Source of the DNA: CAWFFV01 sp963814985
GTDB taxonomy: Bacteria; Chloroflexota; Ktedonobacteria; Ktedonobacterales; Ktedonobacteraceae
Direction of reading: 5' to 3'
Length of the DNA stretch: 64,000 nucleotides
NCBI GenBank assembly: GCA_963814985.1
Contig: CAWFFV010000013.1
Coordinates: forward strand, 186,001-250,000
Below the pieces are notes generated by a model. The model saw only the letters and a list, made by a program, of their open reading frames with translations, made no database searches and had not been told where the DNA came from. The position numbers and the translations under genes are program-made. How positions within the stretch are numbered: position 1 is the first letter of the stretch; each line of letters opens with the position of its first letter. Shown in pieces: positions 27,761 through 35,418 of the stretch.

Positions 27761-29461
27761 ATGGCAACAGTACTGATTGCATCACTCGGCGATTCGCCTG
27801 TTGTGGTCACAGCCATGTTTAACCTGCTGAACGACAAGCTGTTGAAAGAAGAGAAAAAGGGTATTGATCTGCTAGAGGTTTTATATCCCAAAGATGGTAT
27901 TGCTCTTTTTGGCTACGAAGATCTGATTTACAAAGCGTTGCAACAAAAATGCAAGGTAGAAGGCATTCCTTTGGACTGTGAAGATGTGGATGGAGAAGAC
28001 GCTACCTATGATTTTCTGCGTAAGCTGTATCGGCAACTCAATACGCATCAGAAAAATGGTGATGTTGTCTATCTCTCGCTAGCTGGCGGGCGCAAGGGCA
28101 TGGCTTCGCTTATGGCTCTGTTAGCTCCTTTATTCCTTTGTGTGAGAGAACTTTACCACATCCTTGATAAAGACGAAGGCAAAAGAGGACAACACTTCTG
28201 GTCAACCACGAGATTATGTGAGGTATCAACAACAGAGCAACAAGGTATCCTGTTTCCTTCACACGATCGAGTAAACCTGATATCCATTCCCTATGGTGAA
28301 AAGCAGCATCTCAGTAAAGAAGTCAGAGATCGCCTCTCTACCATTACAGATGAGCAACTTGACGATCTGTGGGAGCAGGATACAGACCAAGCAGAAATGG
28401 TAGAGTTTTATAACCCCTCGAAACAAAGTAATGATGAAGGTGGTCTGCTTACTGTTGAACTGACGGGAAATGCGGCAAAGCAATATCGGACTCTTCTTAA
28501 ACATGATGTGAACCATAGCAGAAAATTTACCACATGCTTCAAGCAAATGCATTATGCCAAACAATTAATGACAGGTTGGAGAACAAATAAAGAGGATGGA
28601 GCACATGATATTTTTCCTTCTAAGCCTCTAGGTCGGATATTTCACTTCTATAAAAGCCATAAACATACAACAGAGCGTGCTGTTTATCACACAGAACCTC
28701 AGGACATTGCCTCTACCTCGGCTGCATACATAAAAAAGGTAGTGATCTCTGAGTTAGAGATTGAAGTATCGGGACGGTATAGATCGCTCGAAGAGATTGT
28801 CAACAAGCCCAAAATTTCTCTCGGGGGACGGGTGAACTTCGACCGTGCTTTTCCTGAAGAAAGTGGATCACAAGAACATATTCTCATCGTTCCCATCGCT
28901 ACCTCTCCCATGGTTGCAACTCAACTATACCAGTTATATATTGATAAGGGTTACAAGGTACATTCGGTTATTCTAGTACATACACAACACCCTGATGTAC
29001 GCACAAGTGTAGAGATTGCGTGTGATGCCTTCAAAAACGCGAATGTAACATGTGAAGCAGTGCCACTTAAAGGATGGGATGATATCGACGATGAAAAAAA
29101 GTGCACCAAATACCAGGACCTGCTTGAACAAACGATACGTAGGGCACGCCAGCAGACCCCATCCTGTCAGATTGAGCTGACGATTTCTGGGGGCCGCAAA
29201 GCAATGGCAGCAATGGCTATATTTGCAGCACAACAGCAGGATATTCATCGCATTGTGCATACTGTGATTGATGAGAGCATAAATGATAAGATACTGGAAG
29301 AGACAAAAGTTGAAGAGTTGAAGAAATTAGAAAGAACGAATAATAAGAAGAAGCGTGATGACCGTTTGTTTTTACGCGCTTATCCGGATCATAAAGATGC
29401 CTTCATTCTCTTCAAGATACCCGTACTGCCGGCGAGGAAAGCCAACATTTCCTCACAATAA
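27761..29461 (+). CDS. Double-CARF protein with an unassigned central domain (candidate cyclic-oligoadenylate effector or ring nuclease)
   Basis: A 566-residue protein. Residues 1-175 form a CARF domain (VLIASLGDSPVVVTAMFNLL; ligand loop LSLAGGRKGM at 105-114). Residues 372-510 form a second CARF domain (ILIVPIATSPMVATQLYQLY; loop TISGGRKAM at 474-482). Residues about 225-360 are a distinct segment rich in His, Arg and Tyr (GRIFHFYKSHKHTTERAVYH at 291-310) that I cannot assign; a ribonuclease-type effector is conceivable. Two CARF units in one chain would form an intramolecular ligand pocket. It is the last gene of the type III operon, with AAGGAGAG before the ATG. The frame is intact even though many neighbours are broken. 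Confidence 0.8.
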   Translation: MATVLIASLGDSPVVVTAMFNLLNDKLLKEEKKGIDLLEVLYPKDGIALFGYEDLIYKALQQKCKVEGIPLDCEDVDGEDATYDFLRKLYRQLNTHQKNGDVVYLSLAGGRKGMASLMALLAPLFLCVRELYHILDKDEGKRGQHFWSTTRLCEVSTTEQQGILFPSHDRVNLISIPYGEKQHLSKEVRDRLSTITDEQLDDLWEQDTDQAEMVEFYNPSKQSNDEGGLLTVELTGNAAKQYRTLLKHDVNHSRKFTTCFKQMHYAKQLMTGWRTNKEDGAHDIFPSKPLGRIFHFYKSHKHTTERAVYHTEPQDIASTSAAYIKKVVISELEIEVSGRYRSLEEIVNKPKISLGGRVNFDRAFPEESGSQEHILIVPIATSPMVATQLYQLYIDKGYKVHSVILVHTQHPDVRTSVEIACDAFKNANVTCEAVPLKGWDDIDDEKKCTKYQDLLEQTIRRARQQTPSCQIELTISGGRKAMAAMAIFAAQQQDIHRIVHTVIDESINDKILEETKVEELKKLERTNNKKKRDDRLFLRAYPDHKDAFILFKIPVLPARKANISSQ

Positions 29462-29492
29462 ACCGGACAAAATATAAACGAAAGAGTACAAC

Positions 29493-31002
29493 TTGGATAC
29501 ATGGACCCTGCACCTTTTACAACAGACCGCCAAACATTTTAGCGATAATCAATGTCAGGCCTACCTTGTAGGAGGCTCCGTACGCAATCTCCTTTTGAAG
29601 GAACCTTGCATTGACTGGGATATCGTTACTGATGGCGATGTTCCCAAACTGGCACGCCAACTCGCTAACGCACTGGGGGGCCACTATGCCCACATGCATG
29701 ACAAAGCCAGCCGTGTTGTCGTCAAGCATGACGAACAGGAAATGGTACTCGATATCGCTCCCCTACATGGCAACACCATCGAGTCTGATCTGCATATGCG
29801 TGACTTCACCATCAACGCTATTGCTATCCCACTTGCCGATGTGGTTGAGCATTTTCTAGCGGGAACATCTCCCTGCTCTCATTGATCCATTACATGGTGG
29901 CTTAGATCTGGCGACACACACTCTAAGAGCCGTTGATGATGCTGTTTTCACGCATGACCCACTGCGTATGCTGCGTGCGGTCCGCTTTATGATGCGCTAC
30001 CACCTCACCATCGAGAGTCATACCGCACAGATGCTCACACGTGATGCCTCACTGCTCCCTCATGCAGCACCCGAGCGCATCCACGAAGAGCTATATGCCA
30101 TCCTAAGACCCGATGGCGCAACGCAACGCCTGCGCTTCCTCGACAACCATGGCATCCTTACTGTGCTCATGCCTGAATTTATCCCTGCTAAAGGCATGCC
30201 TCAACCCGGCCTGCACCACTGGGATGTATTCGAGCACTCCCTTGAAACGGTCGCAGCTCTTGAGAAACTTGCCACTGTCCTCCAACAAACGCCACAGAAC
30301 ATACAACACTCGTCAATAGAATTCACAGATCAGAGCGAGAGCGACCTGAACGAGATACATACACTCCTCTGTGAAGCAGAACAGCAGGGCATTTTTCACT
30401 TCACGGCCCTTACAGCACCACCAATGAAAATGGCAGCACTTCTGCACGATATTGGCAAACCTCCCACTTACTCAGTAGATGAAGAGGGCAATATTCGCTT
30501 CTATGGACATCCACAAGTCGGAGTACCACTCGCACAACAAATCATGAGACGTTTGAGTGCCAGCACCCATGATCGTCGTCTCGTTCAACAGGTTGTTGCT
30601 CACCATATGCGCCCAGGACAACTCAGCCATGCTACCATGACCCAACGTGCTATTCGGCGCTATTTTGTGGATCTCGGCCCTACAGGCATCAACGTCGCGC
30701 TCATCTCTCTGGCTGATCATCTCTCAATGCGTGGGCCAGAACCACTTACCGCTGCCTGGGAACGCCACCTTGCTACCGCACGCCTCCTGCTTACCAGCTA
30801 CATTCGTGAACGTGAGCGCATTATGCCTCCTCGCCTTATCCTGCCAGAGGAATTGATGCATCGCTTGAAAATAGAGCCAGGTCCTATCGTAGGACAACTT
30901 CTTGAAGCTATTGCTGAAGCTCAGGCTGAGGGACTTATTCATTCTAAAGATGATGCTCTCTGGTTAGCAGAGGAGAAACTATCCCAAACACATTCAACAT
31001 AA
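29493..31002 (+). CDS. cca: CCA-adding tRNA nucleotidyltransferase with HD domain (frameshifted)
   Basis: A poly(A) polymerase/CCA-adding head (AYLVGGSVRNLLL, DWDIVTDGDVP with the catalytic Asp pair, DLHMRDFTINAIA) lies in the first frame. The second frame continues LIDPLHGGLDLATHTLR, HDPLRMLRAVRF, then an RNA-binding helical region and an HD domain (HHWDVFEHSLETV, MAALLHDIGKPPTY, VVAHHMRPGQ). One indel near 29860-29880 splits it. The enzyme completes the tRNA 3-prime CCA end; the HD domain adds phosphohydrolase activity in related proteins. The start is TTG 29493 with AAAGAG upstream. The IS66 element is inserted 8 bases after the stop. Confidence 0.9.
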
Positions 31003-31010
31003 AAAGATTT

Positions 31011-32541
31011 GTAACTAGTCAGGTCTCCTAGAGACTTGCCAAACCTCGTCGCAAAGGGTAGAGTAAAGGCATGACAGCAGAAGAAGAACTGATTCACCTT
31101 CGACAACAAAATAGCTTGTTGCTTGAGCAGGTCAAGCAGATCCCCGTGCTGCAAGAAATCATCACGCAACTGAGTGAGCAGGTCAAGCAGTTGCAGGAGC
31201 AACGTGCCAAAGACAGCCACAATAGTTCGTTGCCCCCTTCTTCTGACCGCTTTGCGCGGCAAAGCAAATCCAGAAGTTTGCGCACTCGCAGTGGGAAGAA
31301 GCCAGGAGGGCAACCGGGTCACCCTGGGAAGACATTGCAGATGAGCGCTGCCCCCGATGAAGTGATCAGTTTGCCCAACGTCACCCAGTGTCACCATTGC
31401 CAGGCAGACTTGACCGAGGTTGCGGTCAAAACGATCGAACGCCGGCAGGTGATGGATGTGCCTGCTCCTCCCCCTTTGCAGGTCACGCAATACGAAGGGC
31501 AATGGAAACAATGTCCGCACTGTCAGGGATATAGCTGCGCAGTCTGGCCTTGGGGCGTCACAGCCCCCATTCAGTATGGGCCTCGGATCGGAGCCATGGC
31601 TGTCTATCTGACCACACAACAATTGCTTCCGCGAGGTCGAACGGCAGAAGTGCTCAAAGACATGATCGGCGTTCAGATGAGTGAAGGCACGCTTGCCAAT
31701 GTGATCAAGCGCACGGCTCACGTCTTGAAGCCGGTCGAGCAGCAGATCAAAACCGCTCTGAGTCAGGCCAAGGTGATCCATCAGGATGAAACCGGGCTGT
31801 ATGTGGTAGGGCAGCGCCTCTGGATGCATGTGACCTGCACCTCCTCTCTGACCCATTATCAGGTTCATGCGAGTCGAGGACATGACGCGTTGGATGAGAT
31901 TGGCATCCTGGCTCACTTTGTTGGTACGAGCGTGCATGACGCCTGGAAAGCCTATTTCCTCTACGGATGCCAACACAGCTTGTGTTGCGTGCATATCTTG
32001 CGCGAGTTGACGTTCCTTTCTCAAGAGGTGGGTTTGTGGTGGGCTCACAAAATGATCCTCCTGCTGACGACGATGAAGAAAGCGACCGATCAAGCCCGCC
32101 ACCTTGGTCAAAGCAGCCTTTCGGCAGAAAACGTACTGGCTCTGCAGACGCAGTTTCTCTCTCTGTTGGATGAAGGGGATCAGGTTCATCCTCGCGCTCC
32201 GACGACTCCTGGCAAACGAGGCAAAGCCAAGCAACATCCCGCCCGCAATTTGCTTGATCGCTTGCGCAAGCACCAGAATGCGGTCCTGGCTTTCTTGTAC
32301 AACCTCGACGTGCCTTTTGACAACAATCTCGCCGAGCGCGATGTTCGGATGGTCAAAGTCCAACAAAAAATCTCTGGCACCTTTCGCAGTGATGAGGGAG
32401 CCGTCTCCTTTTGTCGCATTCGTGGCTACTTGTCGAGCTTGCGCAAACAAAGCCTGCACGTGTTTTCGGCTTTGGAGGCAACCTTGCTGGACCAACCTCT
32501 GCTTCCCTCCTTCTAGGTGTCAAGGCGACCTGACTAGTTAC
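31011..32541 (+). mobile_element. Complete IS66-family insertion sequence
   Basis: A 1,531-bp element with 15-bp perfect terminal inverted repeats, GTAACTAGTCAGGTC at 31011 and its complement ending at 32541, extended imperfectly for several more bases. The 8-bp direct repeat AAAGATTT flanks it at 31003-31010 and 32542-32549, the target duplication length known for IS66. It encodes one transposase and no tnpA/tnpB accessory genes, like the single-gene group of the family. Intact ends and a perfect target duplication suggest recent insertion. Confidence 0.95.
31071..32516 (+). CDS. tnpC: IS66-family transposase
   Basis: A 481-residue DDE transposase. The N-terminus is a Leu/Gln-rich coiled coil. 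It is followed by the zinc-binding region (CHHCQADL, CPHCQGY), the IS66 motif GVTAPIQYGPRIGAM, MSEGTLANVIKRT, HQDETGLYVVGQRLWMHV with the first catalytic Asp, and FDNNLAERDVRMVKVQQKIS with the catalytic Glu. It ends SFCRIRGYLSSLRKQ, as in other family members. It is intact and lies within the complete element, so it is probably active. A long antisense reading frame over the same bases is a shadow. Confidence 0.96.
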   Translation: MTAEEELIHLRQQNSLLLEQVKQIPVLQEIITQLSEQVKQLQEQRAKDSHNSSLPPSSDRFARQSKSRSLRTRSGKKPGGQPGHPGKTLQMSAAPDEVISLPNVTQCHHCQADLTEVAVKTIERRQVMDVPAPPPLQVTQYEGQWKQCPHCQGYSCAVWPWGVTAPIQYGPRIGAMAVYLTTQQLLPRGRTAEVLKDMIGVQMSEGTLANVIKRTAHVLKPVEQQIKTALSQAKVIHQDETGLYVVGQRLWMHVTCTSSLTHYQVHASRGHDALDEIGILAHFVGTSVHDAWKAYFLYGCQHSLCCVHILRELTFLSQEVGLWWAHKMILLLTTMKKATDQARHLGQSSLSAENVLALQTQFLSLLDEGDQVHPRAPTTPGKRGKAKQHPARNLLDRLRKHQNAVLAFLYNLDVPFDNNLAERDVRMVKVQQKISGTFRSDEGAVSFCRIRGYLSSLRKQSLHVFSALEATLLDQPLLPSF

Positions 32542-32622
32542 AAAGATTTTATAGATTATTCAACAAGAAAATGTAAAAGGGCAAAACCAGGGGAGAGTCT
32601 ATGACTGATGGTGACTGCCCTA

Positions 32623-33114
32623 TTAGATGGACTCCTTTAGATAGAGAGTATTACTGCTTATTTCCTTCCTCACTCTATGTTCAAGAGGCATGCCAGCAGG
32701 CCTGCCTTTCACAAACCGCCAGAGCAACTGAAGAGTTCCCGGCAGCAGAGCATCTTTTGCGATATCAGCATTTGCTTCATAGAATTGAGCTTCAATAGCA
32801 GCGACTTTTGCCGCCATCTCTTTCCCTGCGTCAGTCAGGGTGAGTATAACCATACGTCTATCGGTGGGCGATGGAATTCGTTCAATCAGGCCAGTTTCAA
32901 CAAGTCCCTGTACTAAACGGCTTGGACTCCCCATCTCACAGATAAGAAGATCGCCAAGCGCAATGAGCGAGAGAGGCGCATAATCCTGTAAAACACGCAG
33001 CACCTCCGCTTGTGAAGGCGTCAAATGTAAGGGGTGCAGAGCATCTGCAAGAATTCTGTTCCCTTCCCGTTGAACTGCCAGGATTAGATAACGCAGTTCT
33101 TCTATCGGTATCAT
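32623..33114 (-). CDS. MarR-family transcriptional regulator
   Basis: A 163-residue winged-helix regulator with the MarR pattern: LTPSQAEVLRVLQDYAPLSL, recognition region SPSRLVQGLVETGLI, wing RIPSPTDRRMVILTLTDAGK. Such proteins repress a neighbouring gene and are released by a small ligand. It is divergent from the metallo-beta-lactamase-fold gene, and palindromic sites lie between them. The ATG at 33114 has GGGAGATAAG upstream. A GTG at 33144 in frame would add 10 residues without a ribosome binding site. The C-terminal 25 residues extend past the usual domain end. Confidence 0.88.
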   Translation of the reverse strand: MIPIEELRYLILAVQREGNRILADALHPLHLTPSQAEVLRVLQDYAPLSLIALGDLLICEMGSPSRLVQGLVETGLIERIPSPTDRRMVILTLTDAGKEMAAKVAAIEAQFYEANADIAKDALLPGTLQLLWRFVKGRPAGMPLEHRVRKEISSNTLYLKESI

Positions 33115-33234
33115 CTTATCTCCCTTTTGATTATTCCGTGACACAGCATCGATTATAGATCATCAACGAGGCAGCGTCAAATCTTTCGGCTTACATGAGA
33201 AGCAGCTACCATCAGAGATTCCCCACATCTTGAC

Positions 33235-33284
33235 GACACATCATCAATGATGTATCATTGATTACATATCATTAATGATGTGTC
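33235..33284. promoter_or_regulatory. Nested palindromic operator of the MarR regulator
   Basis: GACACATCATCAATGAT at the left end and the complement of GACACATCATTAATGAT at the right end form a long inverted repeat across 33235-33284. Each half is itself a near-palindrome (ACATCATCAATGATGT). MarR dimers bind such 16-20-bp palindromes. Tandem sites between the divergent regulator and hydrolase genes suggest autoregulation and control of the hydrolase. Confidence 0.65.
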
Positions 33285-33339
33285 ACATATTAATCCGTCA
33301 TCGAAATATAAAAAAATGAATAGAAGGAGGCAGCCGATC

Positions 33340-34316
33340 ATGTTACGTATTCATGCACTTCAAACGGGAAGAGTAGGAGTTAAATCAAAGCAACTACATG
33401 GAGAGGGACACGGCATCACACGTTTGTTAAATACGTTGACCGATAAAACATGGGAACAACCGCTTCCCATCTATGCCTGGGTTATTGAGCATCCTGAAGG
33501 AGTCATCGTAGTTGATACTGGCGAAACTGCAATGACAGCCCGCAAAGGCTACTTTCCTCAATGGCATCCTTTCTACCGGTCAAGTGTACAGGCGTTTGTC
33601 AGTCCGGAAGATGAAATCGGGAATCAGCTTATGAAACTGGGGATCACACCTGATGATGTACGTTGGGTTGTTATGACCCACCTCCATACGGACCATGCTG
33701 GAGGATTACATTATTTTCCCCATTCAGAAATACTTGTCGCTCGCAAAGAATATAAAACGTCGCAGGGACTGATTGGACAGTTACAAGGCTACCTACCACA
33801 ACACTGGCCCAGATGGTTCAATCCACATCTGGTAGATTTTACACCAGAGGCCGTAGGCCCATTTCCATCAAGCTTTGCTCTGACCAGGGCGAACGATATT
33901 ATACTAGTACACAAGGGCCGAAAAATGTCCACGATGGAGTGAGCCTCATATGTCTTCTATGGCTGATCCTATCATGGATCTATCTCGGCCTCTGTGTACT
34001 AGTACCCACTGAAGGCCATACCAGCGGTCATCTTTCGGTACTGGTACGAGAAGAGAAACTATCCTTCTTCCTCGCTGGAGATACTTCGTACACCGAAAAA
34101 CTTATGCTTGAACAGACTCTGGATGGTGTTTCGTTTAATGAGCAAGCAGCACAACAAACATGGAAACGCATCCAAGAATATGCAAGAATGGTACCTACTG
34201 TCTACCTACCATCACATGATCCAGAAGCAAAAGAGCGCCTGTCTCAACGACAAACTATTTTGTTTCCTGATGCTATTAAAACCGCACCAAATGCTATGGT
34301 GCTTTCGACCGTTTAA
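33340..34316 (+). pseudogene. Metallo-beta-lactamase-fold hydrolase interrupted by a MITE
   Basis: The metal-binding motif is THLHTDHAGG (H-x-H-x-D-H). The N-terminal part reads IYAWVIEHPEGVIVVDTG and the C-terminal part PTEGHTSGHLSVLV, then FLAGDTSYTE and YLPSHDPEA. It resembles quorum-quenching lactonases and related hydrolases. The reading frame is broken by an 87-bp insertion (33910-33996) plus an 8-bp duplication. Removing 95 bases restores DIILVPTEGHTSGH exactly, so the parental gene was intact. The ATG at 33340 follows GAAGGAGG. It is divergent from and probably repressed by the MarR gene. Confidence 0.85.
33910..33996. mobile_element. 87-bp miniature inverted-repeat element
   Basis: Its ends are CACAAGGGCCGA and, read from the other side, CACAGAGGCCGA (10 of 12 identical). 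The perfect 8-bp direct repeat TACTAGTA flanks it at 33902-33909 and 33997-34004. It has no coding capacity and its ends differ from those of the IS66 element, so another transposase must have moved it. Confidence 0.85.
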
Positions 34317-34548
34317 TGGGCAAGGTTTTCATTTGCACTATTTCTGAAGGATCGGGTTGATCCGCAACAATTTTTGAGATTATCGTCACAAAACAGCGGC
34401 TCAACCCAGATATTACAAAGGGGGGATTGCACGTCCTAATCCGCTCGGCATAGTTGACAACATGCCCTCGATGGCGTACCATTACAGAGGCTAAAACTGT
34501 AGGGGCAGCATCAGACGCTCACTCTGGCTTGCCGATTTGGAGAGCATA

Positions 34549-35418
34549 GTGAAGACAATTGCGATATTCTACCAGGGACGCAAACAAGATACATCTTATG
34601 TTGCAGCACAACTGGCACCAACATTGCAACAAAAAGGCTATGCTGTCCGTGCCATCGATATCCGCGATGAAGGGGAGGTGTGCGCTCCCTCTCTTCAGGG
34701 CTGCGAGGTAGTACTTGTCCTGGGAGGAGACGGCACAATTGTGCATGCGGCTCGCCTCTGTGCTTGTGTCAGTGTTCCCATCGTAGGTATCAACTTTGGG
34801 CGCGTCGGCTTCCTGGCTGAACTTGAACCAAATCAGTTATCAGATGAGCTTTACTATTACCTCAATGGTGATGAGTCGGTCTGGCTCGACGAACGTTCTA
34901 TGCTTTCCGCTGTCCTGCAACAGGATGGGCATGATGAGGAGTTTCTTGCACTCAACGATATCGTTATCGCTCGTGGGATGTGGCCACATTTAGTAAAAAT
35001 CCTTGTGTGGGTCGATGACTACTATTACAATACAAGCTATGCCGATGGGATGATCCTCTCGACAGCTACAGGCTCAACCGCCTATAATATGGCCGTCGGG
35101 GGTCCACTGCTCCATCCGCAGGTGCACAGTAGCGTCCTCACACCTATCGCGCCACATCTGGCATCCGATCGTTCGTTAGTATTGCATCCTGAAGCCAGGA
35201 TCAAACTTCAGATTTTCACAGGTTCACAAACCGGCGTTTTCTCGGCTGATGGTCAGATGAATCGTGAAATCAAGGATGGAGCCACGATTATTATTCAGAG
35301 GAGTCCGTTTCTCACGCGATTTCTCAGGCGCAGGCCACCAACGTACTTCTACCAGATTATCAATGCCAAATTAAGCAGTGATGGCACGCATGCCATCGAA
35401 AGCCACCATGTTACTTGA
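34549..35418 (+). CDS. nadK: NAD kinase
   Basis: A 289-residue ATP-NAD kinase making NADP. It has the glycine-rich GGDGTIVHAAR motif, INFGRVGFLAEL, and the signature ADGMILSTATGSTAYNMAVGGP near residue 165, then LTPIAPHLASDRSLVL. The length is normal. The GTG at 34549 is preferred: TTGGAGAG lies just before it and the protein then starts MKTIAIFYQG as in relatives; a TTG 12 bases upstream sits inside the ribosome binding site. The stop overlaps the recN start, as is common in bacteria with nadK-recN operons. The 232 bases upstream show no other gene. Confidence 0.96.
   Translation: MKTIAIFYQGRKQDTSYVAAQLAPTLQQKGYAVRAIDIRDEGEVCAPSLQGCEVVLVLGGDGTIVHAARLCACVSVPIVGINFGRVGFLAELEPNQLSDELYYYLNGDESVWLDERSMLSAVLQQDGHDEEFLALNDIVIARGMWPHLVKILVWVDDYYYNTSYADGMILSTATGSTAYNMAVGGPLLHPQVHSSVLTPIAPHLASDRSLVLHPEARIKLQIFTGSQTGVFSADGQMNREIKDGATIIIQRSPFLTRFLRRRPPTYFYQIINAKLSSDGTHAIESHHVT

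Noticed and set aside
28487..28504. HEPN ribonuclease motif (R-x4-H at residues 243-248) in the double-CARF protein
   Set aside because: The spacing fits, but the surrounding helices and the polar residue after Arg do not resemble a HEPN domain; a chance match is likely.
15800..29500. CRISPR repeat-spacer array
   Set aside because: I looked for regularly spaced direct repeats of 25-40 bases around the type III genes and saw none.
30939..32495. A 518-codon open frame on the minus strand opposite the transposase
   Set aside because: It lies entirely antisense to a clear IS66 transposase, has no recognisable domain and no ribosome binding site.
34317..34548. RNA gene or small gene upstream of nadK
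   Set aside because: No cloverleaf, riboswitch-like core or supported reading frame was found in this gap.
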